Source of the DNA: Phoebastria nigripes
Taxonomy: Eukaryota; Chordata; Aves; Procellariiformes; Diomedeidae
Direction of reading: 5' to 3'
Assembly (NCBI GenBank): GCA_035582835.1
Contig: JAYKAV010002353.1
Coordinates: 124,001-188,000 of the forward strand
DNA length: 64,000 nucleotides
Positions within the stretch are counted from its first letter, which is position 1; each line of letters opens with the position of its first letter. Both the position numbers and the translations under genes were made by a program. Below are positions 1 to 14,705 of the stretch, in pieces. The notes under the pieces are model-generated. The model was not told the origin of the DNA. It did not search any database and saw only the letters and a list, made by a program, of their open reading frames with translations.

Positions 1-3000
1 CCATGCCTATGTGGCACCATTCTGATATCAGAAACAGTGCAGTCATGTTATTGTTTAACTGCTCCCAGATATCTTGCTTGCAGCAAAATTAAGTATCTCA
101 AGAGCCCACACTGTCACCTCAGTCCCACAGCTCAAAGGGAGTCTTTGAACATTGCACTGCAAGTTGCCAGATTCTTATGGTACACCTATGCTGCTAAATC
201 ACAGAAGTTTTCCCACTGCTTATTTGCTATTTCCTCACACAGTTGAAGCCTGCATTTACTGCCCTCTCTAAAAAAATCCTAGTCACTTTTCTGCGGACAC
301 TTCATAAAGTACAGACTGTGCCAAAAGGCAATAGAAACAACAACCACGTGATGTGCTCCAACTATGTCCCAGGTTTTGTGGAGTTAAGCACTCGCTCCTT
401 CCCCAGGGATTGCAACAGCCTGGGTATCACGCATGCAAATGCTGCTCTGAAGGGCAGCAACACGTTCCCCATGCAGGGCCCAGAGGAGAACCAAGGCCAG
501 GTACCACCTTGTTTCCAGACAGCCAGTCTGCTCTGGAGAAGCTAATCCTAAAGAAAATGGTTATGAACTATATCAAGATCCCTGGTTTTCTTTTATNTAG
601 CACTAGATGTAGCCTTAGTGTCTAAAAAAGTGCCTAAAAAGTCTTGGAGCCGATATTTTGAGGATGCAGACCCTCGCCACAGAAGGAAGAACAGGGAAGG
701 AGGGTAGGGTTTTGCCCTATAACAAAGGGGGCACCTTGGCAAGAAGATTAAAATCAGCTCTGCACCACAAAAAATGAATCCAAACTCTTTTAATTCTGCT
801 GCCAAATTATGTAGGAGGATTGAGAAACTTGTAGGCAAACAGATTTGTCTGGGGAGAAGATGGTATTTTCTTGAAAAGGTTTTTCTTTGCTTGCTTCTCA
901 TTTTGCTTATTTGATGGACTTAGTAACCAAGCTGGGCAGGCCTGGATAGAAGTTATTTAGGAGTCCTGCTGAGACAGCTGCTTGAGGGCCTAAATATGCT
1001 ACAACAGTCTCGATGATCCTGAGTGAGAGTGGCTGTAAAACCCTTAGAAGGGTGCAGTATCCCCAATGGGATCCTCAGAAGTTGGTGACTACTACCCTGT
1101 AGGCTATGTATCTTCCATGGATGTTCTTTGTAACATCTCCTTTGCCTGTCTCCCCATCTTTCACATCAAGGGACTTACACTTGCAGCCTTCGGGCTATTA
1201 AACTAATTAAAACACATAGTCTTCAAGATGGAAAGGCTGCTGATCTGGCTTCTGTAAAGATGTCAAAAAAAAAATCACCTTTCCTCTGAGTCAGAATAAA
1301 ATCAAATTACACACAGAGTAGATTAGATTAGAGAAGGTCTGTTTCTTAAAGTACCTTATCTGTTCTCTTCTCATTGTAGTCAGTCAAAGCAGGCGGATTC
1401 ACCAAATGCTGTTTATATCTGTGAGCCTCACGCTTGCATAGGGATCAAATTCTGATCCGGAAACCGTTTAACTCATTCCAACAATGATATGTATAATCTT
1501 CATCTGACTCCAAANCAGAGGATTTTAGCAAAAAAAGCAAGTAAACTGAGATGGGTGTATAAGTGCATTAATGGCTCCTGCTAAGTCCCAGTGATCCTCT
1601 TACAGGTACACAGGCTATAATGGATCCACAGTAGAGAACAGGCAATGCATAGAGGTTCATGCATAGCTCATCCTGATGGCAAAACAGAAACAGTGCTTGT
1701 TGACAAGATCAGGGAATCGANCTTCTTTCAAAAATGGCTTAGCTGTGCAGGAGCTGCCATGGAGGTCTAGTGGGCACGAGTGGGATGAAAGCTCACATTC
1801 AAAGNAGCTCAGTGCTTGAGGACTCCCCCAGGAGGGAACTCGAGAAGGNGTCCAGTCCTGTCCTGTGCTACCTGAAGGCAGCAGCAGTTACACCTCCACA
1901 TTATGTGAGGACAGCTCAGTTTTCAGGGAGAGGCAGTATATTTTATCTGATCACCTGAGGGAGTCAGAAGCCACAGGTGAGCTTTCAGCCTCACACACCA
2001 GGGTGAAGGGTGCACATGAGGGTTTACTGCTTTTTCTGACTGTATCAGTTGACATTACAAAAGATAATGCCTCTCCCTGNAAACTGAGCATCCCTTATAT
2101 CATTAAACAGTCACTGCTATAACAGCAGCAGTTCTGTGCATGTCATCGTCTTTCTTACTACTCTCTTCCATTACATGGGTGGGGTTACTGCTCCAAGATG
2201 TGTTATAGTCTGGTGGAAACACAGCATGGGAAGTTGTGAAACTCTTAAATAAAACATTCTCATGTCACTGGAAAGAATAAACCCAAGAATTTTAAACAAA
2301 AAGGAGTTCCTCCTTGCCCTTTCGATAGGCGACATCACCCTCTCAAGAAGTGAAAAGCTAGATAAATATTATTATATTATCTCCTAGTTAAGAGGCAGCT
2401 TATGAGCCATCTCAAAGAGCCTGTAAATTAAAAATTTCACAACTAAATCACAGTTGCATCACTTTTCCATATAACCATTTACCACTTTTATCTTTGTCCG
2501 TCCCCCCATTCCTGCATTTTCCTGGGTTCACTTAGTTCTTTTCTTTTAAACTTTCTGATTAACTAGACAGTTAACCACCTTATTTACTTGAATTTATCTA
2601 GCATATATGTGTATATTCTAACAGCATAGATTGACGACACCACTTCTTCTCCTTAGCCCCTTACCTCAGTGTAAAATTTATTTGAATGCCAGAGCAAAAT
2701 TTGCTTGAATTTCCGAAAATGGGAGAAGGGAAGGGAGACAGTTCAAAGTCACGTAATTATAATAGCAAGCATCTCAAACACTGAAAAATCTACGCAATAT
2801 GATTCATCAATCTGAATCCAAGAAATCACTCAAAAGGCAACCTCAGCCTTTTAGAAGTGGCATTACAGTAACTTGTAGAGACCTCTGCAATGATATGGAA
2901 TAGTATCAGGCTCCTATGAAAGCTGAAGAAATAAAATACAGTTTCAACCATGATAGCAGTCCATTACAACCCACCTCAAAGCTCAAAATCATCTCATAAA

Positions 3001-6000
3001 ATAGCATTAGCATTTTTGCAGACAAACCGGGCAGGCAACTTAGATAAACATTTTCACTGGCACAAAAACATTTTCAGCAAATAACATGTTCCTCAAAACA
3101 GTTTGTTCATTAGAAGGCAGAAAAATTGGATTATTTTTCTCTTGAAGAAAATGTTGCATACAACTCTATTTGCAATCCTCTCTAAATCCTGCCTGTGGGG
3201 TGGAAGCCCATAGTGCTAAGGAGTCACATTAGATGTCCAGTGTCATGCAGCGTATGCTTAAATAAACCAAGCCTTGGGATAACTTAAAACTCCAGAGCAG
3301 CAGATGCAATGAGAAGAATGCTGAATTATTCTGACTGTAAGGCAGGAATAAGTTAACCTATCACAGAGAGTCACTGAAAGAATATTTGATCTCTCCTGGT
3401 TTCCTTTGGAGCACCTTTGTTCATCTGATGTCCAGATGCCAACTATGATCACCTCTATTAGTATGAGCAAAATTCAGTATCTACAGACTCACTCTCTCCA
3501 GAAACCCCGATACACAGACTAGCAGACTTCTCACTGTATTACTTATTTTTAAAAAAGCTTTTCTTACAAAATATATCTTAAAAGCAACAGACAAGGCACA
3601 CTGTAAAAGCTGTGGTCAGATACTCTCATAAAAGCGGTGTTCTCCTGCNGCCTCCAAGAAAATATATTAATAAAGGAAAATCAAGTAGCCCAATGTAACA
3701 ATTCAGTAATCTCATTTTATTGGCCAGATCATTCATTTGTACTGTGATTACATAATGAAGCTCTTAAACTACAGAGATACTTCCCAGCTGCTTCTGTTTG
3801 CTCTCTTATCTGATTCAAAAGGTCCTCCAAGCCATGCTCCTCTGGGCTCTGGCAGGCAGATCACTTCAGGGTCTGCCATGGACACAGCTCCTATGGTAGA
3901 CCCAATTCTGGGCTGGCCCAAAGGGACAGAAAATGGGCAGCAAACTCTGTTGGGTACGCAACCAGATAAAGACAGTCTTGCCTACAGAGGTGTACAGGGA
4001 AGGTGCTGCTGCTGTCTTCTCCTCCTCTCGCTGCCACCTAGGTGTACGTATGTCTTTTCCTTCTCCCCTCCCCACTCCTGCTTTGGCACTATTTTAAATT
4101 CTGCTTAGGACCAGTTTGATCTAAGCTCAGGTCACCCCAAGTCAGCAGAGTCTTTTGCACTGCCCTCCCCAGNCCTCCTGCACGACGCAGAGGCAGCAGA
4201 GCTGGTGGCAGTACGGGAGCAAGCGAAGCACTGCCTGCTCTAGGCTTCCTACACAGAGGAACACTGGCGATGAACAAAGACCTTCCGATTAAATACTGAG
4301 TTATATTGCAGTAGTAATAAAGGGCTAATTTAGAAGACCTCTCATTTCCTTTTATTATACCACAATTTCCTTTTGTAGGCACACGCTGCTTTCTCTCTGG
4401 CTCTGCAAAGCAAGTCAGACCTGCACCAGTGAAGAGCTGTCTTGTGCACCCTGAACTTTCTGAGGGCCATGCAACTTGGAAAGCCAGAATTTTCTCTAGC
4501 TGGATCTAATTCTATTTATAACCTCTGCTTTTTGTTTCCTATGAATAAGATTATAAAGACTCGGTGGAATGAGTTAAAATTATTTTACCATTTTCTTTAC
4601 ATCAGTTTTATAAGAAAATAGGAGATAATCAAATGCCCAAACTATCTTAGGGAAGACATTTAAAAAGAATACTACAAAAGAGTTTTCTTTATCCACACGT
4701 GAGGCATTAATACTTCATGAAGACCAGACTAAATTGCTATATCAGACTTTATGTAAAGGTCTGAAATCTGCCTTTACCAGATGCTAACTTTTTTTAGGCT
4801 TATGTTTCACTTTGGCAGGCATGGATTCGATAGAGAATATTTCTCAATAATTATGTGTTTGTTGTAGTATTCAGAATTTGGGTTTGGATTTCCTTAACGC
4901 TGTTTTCTATTTCTTAAGTAACAAAGACCAAATAACAACTTTCCACGGAAAACTGACCCTCTTAAAAAAGCTATAGTGCACCCTCATCTTGTAAAGCCCT
5001 GCCTGGCCTACTGCCTCAGCAACAAACTGCACACAGCTAAACAAGCTTTACCACCTAGAGGGTCGTTTTTGAACTCTGCCCACTGAAGGTAAAATGCTAC
5101 CTGAACTCCTCACATGGGTGATACTGAACTAGAAGGACAGTTTCCTGACTTAGGGTGGACTCCATCTAACTGAGCTTAGGTGTTTAAAATTAAGGAGTTC
5201 ACATTTCTGGGGCAGACATTTGATACTCATCTGATAAAACACAGATGGCTATTTTAGTATGAGAAGTATTGCCTTCTTGAGTTGCCTTTTATTCTTTACT
5301 CACTGTTAACAGGGCCTAGGATAAACAGCTTACATTCAGTAGTCTTTCAGACGTCAAAAATTAAACAAAATGGATTCCACTCATAGTCCTTATGGTGTCT
5401 TGAAGCTGTAGAGTAAACCCATACAGAAAAATATTTCTTCTTTGTTTCACCAAGATTTCAGCCTCTTCTACACTGGAATTTAAGGGTGTTACAATGCACA
5501 AGAGCAAACAAATGTCTCAAGGGCCNCCCTTACTACTGCTATAAAGAATAGAAAAATTTTATGTTTTAAAATTTCAGGAACGCTCAGCTCGCATTTCTTT
5601 TTTACCTGTTTTGCACGATGTCCATCTATGGATAGGCTACTTCAGGAAACCAATAAGCATTCATTTTTCTCAGGATGTTGGTAAAATAGCAGGAAAAGCA
5701 CAACTTCCATAGACTTTGTTTTTTGAGCTCTCTATAACCTCTTATGCAACATCTGATATATTTGATTTTTACAATCCGCATAGACTTGTTTCAAGTCTCT
5801 CCTTGAAAACATTCCGATATCATCGCTAAGCTTTCAGATTTTGGAATCACGCAAAGCAAACCAAGAAATATTCTATACCCCATGAGAGCAAAACAGTTAT
5901 ATGCATGTTTACTCAAAAGTACAAAGTACTGATTTAGTGTTCTAATGTACACATGAATCTAAAGCACCTAGCTGAATTGGGAACCAAGGACATGAAAAAC

Positions 6001-8448
6001 TTAGGAATTGGCCCCAGCATACCTCTTTGCTGTTGAACATAGGCATCAACAGGCTTTGAATAACTAATAGAACTACTGCTGAAAATCTTTTTCTTAGAGT
6101 TAGACCAGAATAATGATTATTTGCTATTTTAGAAAAAAGTCTTAAGAAAAATCAAGTTCTTGTCTGAAGAAAGTGATGGTGGAACTGTCAACTACAGCAA
6201 GAACCATCAATGCAGGTGCTACATTATAGGTAGGCATGCCAAAACCTCCCCAGCGGCACTGATAATCTATCTAAGCAATGCCTCAGATAAAATACTTCTG
6301 AGAAGAGAGATTAACACATTCCCCAGATCAGTGTTATCCTTGGCCTGAGCATGTGACAATAAAAGCATAGTTTTATACACATATAACCAAAGCATACCAA
6401 TTATGGTCCGAGTTTAAAATTTCTGGAATGACTAACTGAGGGAAATGAGATAAAACAACTCTGCTGCAACTGAGTTATTGAAAACGTTAGATTTTCAGTG
6501 TGAATAAGATGATTCTAAAGTTGTGATATCATCAAAACAGAGCTGCAGCCCAGTCAAAATTCTCCTATTTATTTGCAGTAAACTGTACATTTCCTGACCC
6601 ATCATATGAATGATTATTTCAGTGGTGTTGCTGCCTGTCCAGATCCTATGCAAAATAGACAATTTTCTGTCTGGCTTGACATGCCAAGCACTATGCTGCG
6701 AAACATAAGACAAATATCACAGAGTACACCTCCTTTGCACACATCTCTCTTTCCACCTAGAAATTATACTAATGCAATACCCGAAGGAGTTTATGAGAGG
6801 AGTCTGAGTGTTTACCAGGTTGGTCGGTACAGTAGCAGGAGCCCTGTCCGTGTTGCCACATGTTCAGAAAACCATAGGCAAATGTCCACTGCATAAATAT
6901 AGATCAGCTCCAAAGTGCACATGCATGAAGTCTTCCCTTCCCAGGATGCCTGCCTATGCACTGAGCAGACTGTGTGCATTTGGATGCAGTAAATCTGATG
7001 CATTCTTTTGCCTGTCAGACTTTCTGCCCATGCCCAGATCAACTCAATGGCACATACACAGTTACTGCTACCCCAGATAAAACAGTCTCATTCTGCAAAG
7101 GACTAGCATATGCTCTTGTATTTATGGCACCTGTATATTTTCAGTTCNCTGAAGTGCTAAAATGGACGTCAACATAATGCTGTTTAAAGTTACAGCATAA
7201 ATTATGTTGCTTATAACTGCCGAGGATCTCATCCTTTCCATCCAGGAAGGGGAAGAAAGGACCATGGAGTTTTTCCTCTAGGAGCCCCATACAGTAAGTA
7301 CCCTTTGCAATCTGGTTCTGGTGATAATATCTGCTGCGGAGCTGGTGAAGGTACAAGGTAAAATCTCTCCTTTAAAGATTCAGCTCCAAAATATGCATTT
7401 TGTAATTTTAACTACATTCATCCACACTAAATATCAGATAAAGAAAACAAATGGAAACATTGTGAATTTGCATAAGACACATGCAATGCAAGGAAGCTTG
7501 TGAATTAATAGGAAGAAACAAGAAACTGTTTATTCCAAAAAAGAAAGGTTTTTTGAAGAAAATAAAAAAGAATAAACAATTTGGAATATGCCATATCTTC
7601 AGTGTTGTTGCCCCTCATCAGAGAGTAACACTCTATAAAATAAATAGTATCTACAGATTGCCTATAAGAAAAATACATTCTAAAATGGTTGAATTTTTAG
7701 TAAGGATGTTAAAAGAAAGGAGATATAAGCAATCTTGTACCCTTACTGAAGAAAAAGAAGGTGCACTCAACTTCGAACTCAGCCACTCCTGGATTTTGGA
7801 GGAAATTGAAAAATACAACTTGAGTAAATTGACTAATATCAGTGATCATATCACTTGTATCTGTGGCATTCAAACCCTACCAGTGTTAAGTGCTGAAGTT
7901 CATGTCCACGTTTGAAAATCAAGTACGCAAGTCCTGGACACTTAAATATACTTGACAGTGGAAGATAAGCGCCACTGACTGCTCCAAAAATAAATCTGAA
8001 AAGATTTATTAGTGAAAGCTAATATTCAGAATGTAGGCAAAATGGCTGTATTTGTTTCAGTGGATTTGCACTCTTTTATGCAAGAAAGGTGTTTACTGAT
8101 ACTGAACTTCAAGTTAGTAAAGTCAAAGATTATGTCTTTCAGGTTTTTTGATGACTGAATCATTTCCTACCTTTTTAAAACACCTTCTTTAGCCATTGGT
8201 GCGTGCCTTTCTTTAGCGCTTGACTACCTTTGAATCACCAGGTTCTATTAGTGGCACCATGTTACCTAAAGAGCAATGCTAAATCAGATAAAGAGAGTAA
8301 GAGGGACCACAAAGTGGTTTAGCATGAAAAAGGATTAGATGCATTTATTATAAAATAGCTGCTTCTTTTTGGGAGTAAGGCAGTGTCCTACAAGTATCTG
8401 AAGACTACTAAAGCCATTTTTGGGAAAAGAGATATTTTAACATGCAAT

Positions 8449-8450
<2 letters not shown>
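1..8450. other. Unique AT-rich non-coding stretch, no gene recognised
   Basis: I see no recognisable gene, RNA gene or dispersed repeat here. Reading frames are short and lack protein-family motifs. The longest is a plus-strand frame at 7481-7915 (144 codons, rich in Lys and Ile). It has no recognisable domain, no clear splice context and the composition of the surrounding DNA. A rough stop-frequency estimate for this base composition gives about one such frame by chance in 64 kb. Slightly GC-richer patches at 390-520, 3820-4060 and 4170-4260 have no supported function. Confidence 0.6.

Positions 8451-8503
<53 letters not shown>
8451..8503. repeat. Uninterrupted 53-base poly(A) tract
   Basis: Fifty-three consecutive A residues follow GCAATGC and precede TTAAAATG. 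No AATAAA-type signal lies just upstream and I found no flanking direct repeat, so it does not clearly mark a processed retrocopy. Avian CR1 elements do not end in poly(A). It may be a homopolymer expansion, and the exact length is likely to be unreliable in the assembly. The apparent lysine run in a frame across it is an artefact of the tract. Confidence 0.95.
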
Positions 8504-8505
<2 letters not shown>

Positions 8506-11500
8506 AAAATGTTAGGATTAAATCAGGAAGAAGCACATTTATGCATATTTCCAGAAAAAGCACCCTGCATTCAGCTGTAGAATAATCTGGCAAGAGAAGA
8601 AATACAAATCTCATTTTCTGGCCGTTTTAAAACAGAAGTCAGTATTATTTCAATAATACAGTAATAATACAGTAACTCCCTACTGAAATACAGGGAATGA
8701 TCTTGTGTTTCCAGGAGACAAGCATGATAGATCCTCCTATCCTTGCAGCCGCAGTTGTGTACNATGGGACCGTCGTCTTCTACCAATGCCGTTTGAGCAA
8801 GGTAGCAATACCAGAGATTCATGCAAGTCATACTTTTCACCCCTTTACACTCCTTCCAGTGATACTGATGCCCAAAATGACAGTGTTTACTGCTTCCTTC
8901 TATGCCAGACGCACTTGGGGATGTCTTAACGCACTGCTTTTGTAAAGAACGAGAGAAAAGGATCTTTATTTACAGCCGTGCTCTGGCTTGCACATCAACA
9001 CAGCACAAGACAGAGCACAATGCTCTCATCANGGTAGGTAATGGACTACCTTAACATTCATACCAGGAGCTAAACATGCCATTTTACAATCTGTTTATTA
9101 AACAATGCAATTATTATTGCACAGATGGTCTAGATACAGTCTCCCATAACTGTATGATATGCAAGGCGGTCAGATGAGTGATCAAGACTGTTACTTGTCT
9201 TTTAATCTCCTGTCAGCCAACCCAAAATTGCAATACATGAACTAATAGCTCCTTCAAACTTCATATGTATGCCCCAGTTATCTCAGAAGATAATAAATGA
9301 TGTGGTAGCCATTTGACAATCTACTTGACAAAAACACGAAGCTTTTAACAGTTTCAATAGTGATTTCAATACTGAGATTAATGTGACAAATTTTAGTATT
9401 TCTGAAAAGCTGCTTTGTTCAAGACCATAATCTTAGTGTTATCTGCAGACCAGAGAAGCAGCCACGGCTAGTAAAATGTTATCTATTCAATTTCTTCTTT
9501 GCCTGTAAATCCAAAGTGTTTTGGTATAAAGAACATGCGGTTCAATGTACTTTTTCCATAATTACAAAATGAAAACCATCAGACTTTATGCTAGGTAACC
9601 TTGCAGCAAACACTTTTACCTACTATACTTATGTATTTATGTAGAAGTTGATATCTGAAAAGGATTGNGCTGGTTCTCTCGTGGTGCTTTTGAGCACGTG
9701 AACAAATGTGTATGCTGCTCCCCTACAAAACAGAAGTGAGAACTTGGCTGTTGGACTCATCGCACGTGGTCAGGCAGAGCAGATGTGCCNAGCACTGAAG
9801 TCACCAACCCAGCAGGACTTTCCCTGTGCTTGGGATGCAGAACCAAGAAGAAACTAAGCTTGCAGTTGCACCGAGATAGGACTGTGGGAGGCCTTGTCTG
9901 CAACAACTTGCTTGCTGAACGTGGCCGTAGTGCTAAACTTTCAGCTTGCGTTGTGGTTTCTAGTAATGTTTTCCTAAGTTCTCTCTCCAGGGGTATTTGA
10001 GACCATCCACTGCCACAGAATTACTCTGTTGATTGCTGTCAGTACTGCTAACAGCCTTGTTTTGTCACCAGATTTTGAATCTTTCAAAATATCCTCTGAG
10101 ATGATGAAAATCATGTGGAAGAACAATTTGAGAAATACTATCTGAATATACAGGTAGGTGTTTTCCCAGAATCAATTTATTTCCAAACTGCTTGGAACTG
10201 CCTCCAGACCTGGCATACCTGCCCAGTTTTGCCAGAGATAAATGGATGCTTCCAGTATCACATACGAGGAAAACAAATGAGCGTGAAAGGATTTGGAAAT
10301 GGACAGAACCACTTTCACATTACGGATGGGTTTTTCTACTCTTTTTAATGTCTCCTGNCAAGCCGTCACAAATTACGATTATAAATCCCTTGTCTCTCAC
10401 CTTTCTCCCTGCAACGTACATATCACCATCTCACACACATAGAGCTGTATAGCTCAGCCACTATCCACCGATGACTCTCCAAGGCTGATCTTTGAAAAGC
10501 TAGTAGATCCCACTGTATTTAACTTCTGGTTTCTTCAACATACATTTTTGACATGAAATATCTTTTTTGTAAAAATGTGAAGTCATTGAGGTATTATGGA
10601 AAATACAAAAGGACCTTAAGAGGCTAAAACATCGTGTGAAGAAAGAAAGGTGAAATTCAATTTGTAAGGTGCAGAGAAAAATAGAATGGCTGGTAGAAAA
10701 TATCCTGACAGAAATGTTCAACAANACAGTGCCAACACTTTCTACTTAACCAGCACCATTCATGGAAGGAGGTAATGTGCTCTACCAGACGGTGGGAATA
10801 ATTCTTCCATCCTGCACCTGAGGTAGCCAAGGTCTCAAAATGTTGTGTGACTTGCTTAAGATAAAACAAAGGGTAAAGAAAAATGCAGGTAGTGGAAGAA
10901 ATACATCTTGTCTGTGGTGCTACATGCCTGGTCACAGGATGAAGGTCAGGGTCAGAGGAAGGCCAGAGACTACTTTAGTTGTGGTGGGATTCTTCCACCT
11001 ACATCTTTTAAAATTGTTCCTGATCCTAATCAACCAGCTATTTTGTTTTCTTTGTTGTTTCCCNTTTCTAGCTTTGGGTCAGCTTGTGAGGGACTCTGTT
11101 CCCATGCAAGGGAATAAAAGCAGAAATCTCCCATTAATACCTTTATGCTAATCTCTGCTGCGTTTACCTTCTCTGGGGTCCAGAGAAGAAAACCAGTGAT
11201 GCAAACACACCTTCAGCCTCCCAGACAAGAAACCTCTGGGCTTAGACTATAAAAGGTTTTTCTTCTACTGTGAGATTGTNTTTGCTCAAAAACCCACGCA
11301 AGCCCATATCTTTTGAAATATCTCCTTTTTTTGTTTGGGTTTTTTGGGGGTTTTCTCTTTATGGACTCATCCCTTCTCTTCTTTCTGGGCTTTTTCTGCC
11401 ATGGCTTTTAAACACCACTCCATTTAAAGAGAATCTAGGTAGATGTAAATGTTATGTATATAAAAGACCTTCAGTGAGACAGAGGGTAAGCACAAACTTA

Positions 11501-14500
11501 CTTAGTATTTTGCTGAGCCAATAATCAGTCCCAGGCTAAAAAGCAACCAGAATGTCCTGTGGGCTATGTGTTTACTTAGGCTATCACTGTTTAAGTCAAA
11601 GCTCCATTTTAGGAAGTACTCAATACCCCTGGTGTATTGAGAAAAGAGGTTTTATTTGCTACTTCCCTCAGTTGTTAATTATTATAATCCAAGCAAGTTC
11701 CCAATTAGTCTGAGCTAAAGGCTCAATCCTTCCCTTCATAGTTTCCTAAATGAGAATCTCTGAGCCTAAATAAACATAATATTTAGTTTCATTTGAATAC
11801 AGAAGAGATTCAGTGTTTAAAAAATATTCCTAGAGCTAGTTCAAATAATTCTTACCTGATCTTTATCTGTTACATTCATCTAGAACAGCTAAGTGCTTAA
11901 AAAAAAAAAAGATATCTATTTCATGGGTTCTTGTTTTAATTTTTTTTAATAAACTGTCACAGGCAGAATATGGAGAGCTTTTAAACTGATTATATAACTC
12001 ACAGAAAGATCCATTCCCTCCTTAGTCATCAGTAACACTATTAAGCGAGCAGCTGCAATCCACACACCCTTTTTTGCTTTTATCATGAAAACAGAATGAA
12101 ATTTATCAGTTATCAAATACAATGCCTTCTCTGTATGAATAAATTATCTTGTGGTTATAACTTATAAAATGTTCCCATCTCTATTCATACCAAGTGCATC
12201 AAGTCATTTGGATGACAGAATGCTACAAAAATTATCCGAACTGTCAGGAAGCTGCACTGACTTATTGTATAAAAATTATTCCAATTTTTACCAACTCAAA
12301 ACAATAGCAAAGAGGAAAAAAAGAGAAGTCTTTCCAGAATATTGGTCATATATAGTTCAGAGTGAATCATCATTGAAGAAATCATGTTTGTTCTTTCTAA
12401 GGAATCAATGATTTACACTTTAATGACACTTGACAGAGAAGTCATGATCCTTTCTTTCAAACAAATCTCCCCTCCAAAAAAGCACTGTATGAAATTTTGG
12501 AAGTATCAATAACTTTAACACAAATGAATTTACAGTAGCAAATATCTTCTTATGTTTCCCACTCGGATAACATCATCCACTATGAAATGATGTAAAGCCT
12601 GAATCATTAAAGTCACACCTGATTTTTAAAATATTTTTGCTTGACTCTGACAAAGTGCACTCCAGCTGGAAGGAGCTCCATGGGTGAGGGAGATGTATAT
12701 AGAGCTTACTGATAGAGCTGGAAACTAGAAGAGGTCTTTAACCTGTTTTTTATGATTCTGCAGTTGGAATTTGGTCAAAGTGTGTTTGGTAAATATTTGC
12801 ATAACTGTAAAGAATGTCTCAACCTATTAAAAAACCTAAAAACACATTTTTTTCTGTCCATTTTAGTGATTATAAAGCCAGTTCAAGGTTTAGGTTTTCA
12901 CAGTAGAGCGTAAGTCTTTTCAAAAAGACTTTTCATAAAATAAAATTGTAACTTCTTAAATCAGTAAAAGAAGGTTAAAAATAAACTTTTTTTTTTTTTT
13001 CTGGAGACAGCAACTTCTCCCTCAACTGCAAAAACTTCAAGCAGTTTTCACTTGAGCTGAGTCAACACAGATTGAGCTGAAGCATCTGGTCCTATGAAAG
13101 CTGCTGTGAGAGTTTGCAGAATTTTAAATCCTATTTCAGGAGCATCGTGGTGACACTGTAATTATCACACTGCACTACTAAATAGGCTCGAGATCCATTT
13201 TAAACACACAGAGCTGGTGCTCCAGCATAGCCCAGAAACAGTAAGCTAGGCCTGGCCGGTGGCCTGATTAGTCCAGTGATGTGTCCTACAGCAGCATCCT
13301 CGGATCTCTTCAGAGGAAGACAAAAGAAATCCTGAAATAGGCAATTATTAAATGACTCTTTTTTTGGGGAAAAAATCTTCCTAATCATCCAATAATAATT
13401 AAAGTTTGGGTTATGCCTCAAAGTGNTGAGATACTGAATTTTCCAGAGTCCCAGAGGTGGATGCTCAGCACTGAAGGCAGTGCAATGGCCATGGCTGAGG
13501 CACCAGCCCAGTTACTGNTGTTTCTTTTTAATCCCTGCTGTATGTCTGAATGCTTTATACTCCATATAAACCTTCTGTCGTCCTTTTAACCCTAACTCTT
13601 TTCTTTACTGATATCCACTGGCATTGTAGATCTACAGGCGTTTCTTGCAGTACAAATATTTAATCTGTTTTTCATCTAGCTGTACTTTAGTTTGCTCGCT
13701 CCTGCATCTCTGAGTAATCAGAGCTTTTACTTTACCTTTTTCATCCCTTTGCATTCCTTACTATACATCTCCTTCCTAAACTGAGTGGTCACAACCTTCC
13801 AGATCTTTTTCTCCTTTCAAAACTTCCCTCCTACTACTATTCCAGTCTGTTTAAAAAATGTTCTTATCATTGATCTTCAGTCATATTTTTAACAGTGGAG
13901 GAAAAAAAAAACAAAAAAANCCCACATCAGTAGAATAATATTAATCAACACAGAGAACAGAATCCCCCAGATTGTTCCCAGCAAAAAACAGGCTTTACTG
14001 ATTGACCTCACATGCAACAAGGTCCCACATTCCTCCTCTTTCAGGCTCCACTTATGGAAGTTGACACTGAAAGGGGAGTGCTACCATGGAGGAGGTATGG
14101 GACCTTTGTAGTCCTTTTTGTGGGACCAGGTGACTGAAAAGCAAGTTCCAGCCTTGGTGCACTCACTCTACACAAACCACAGTCTTTGCATTTTACTCAT
14201 AAATGTTAAAATAGAAATACATTAAATAGAATAGAAATACAGCAAAATGTGTTAAAGTTGGAACAAATGCACTTCAATGCCTTTGACCTTGTGATCCATG
14301 ACACACATCACCAGTAATCAAATTATAAGATGTGCTCGTTCTGCCTATAATTTCCTAAGTAACATCCTGAAGCAGACAGCATTATCTTTTTGATGTGGAC
14401 CTACAACATGACCTTCATCCCTTTAATGTAGGCCCTAGGAATTTTCTAGGGAAGGCAGCAGACAGAACATAGAGCTGATAGCAGAAAGAACAGTATTTGA

Positions 14501-14644
14501 CCTTTCTTTTGTTATTAATAAACAAACAACATGCTGCCATTTCCTTAGCATAGCACACTGAAAAAAAAGACCTTTCTGTGTCATACATTGCCCTTTCCAA
14601 AGCCAGGGTCTTTGTTCCTTCCTTCCTTCCTTTTTTCAAGGTGA
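8504..14644. other. Unique AT-rich non-coding stretch
   Basis: No gene or identifiable transposon was recognised. Homopolymer runs occur at 11899-11910 (A12) and 12987-13000 (T14), and an A-rich tract at 13902-13920 ends in an ambiguous base. A short CCTT-type tetranucleotide run lies at about 14615-14636. Reading frames are short and look random. Confidence 0.6.
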
Positions 14645-14705
14645 CTTGTATCTGTATAATTCCATCTTGTATCTGTATAATTCCATCTTGTATCTGTATA
14701 ATTCC
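14645..14705. repeat. 21-bp minisatellite, 2.9 copies
   Basis: The unit CTTGTATCTGTATAATTCCA plus one T is repeated head to tail at 14645-14665, 14666-14686 and 14687-14705. The copies are identical and the last lacks two bases. The unit is a multiple of three, so a minus-strand frame through it encodes a 7-residue peptide repeat. That follows from the unit length and is not evidence of coding. The perfect identity suggests a recent duplication. Confidence 0.95.

Noticed and set aside
8300..8503. Processed pseudogene ending in poly(A)
   Set aside because: No polyadenylation signal close to the tract, no target duplication and no recognisable coding sequence upstream.
8383..8580. Lysine-rich plus-strand frame
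   Set aside because: It exists only because it runs across the 53-base A tract.
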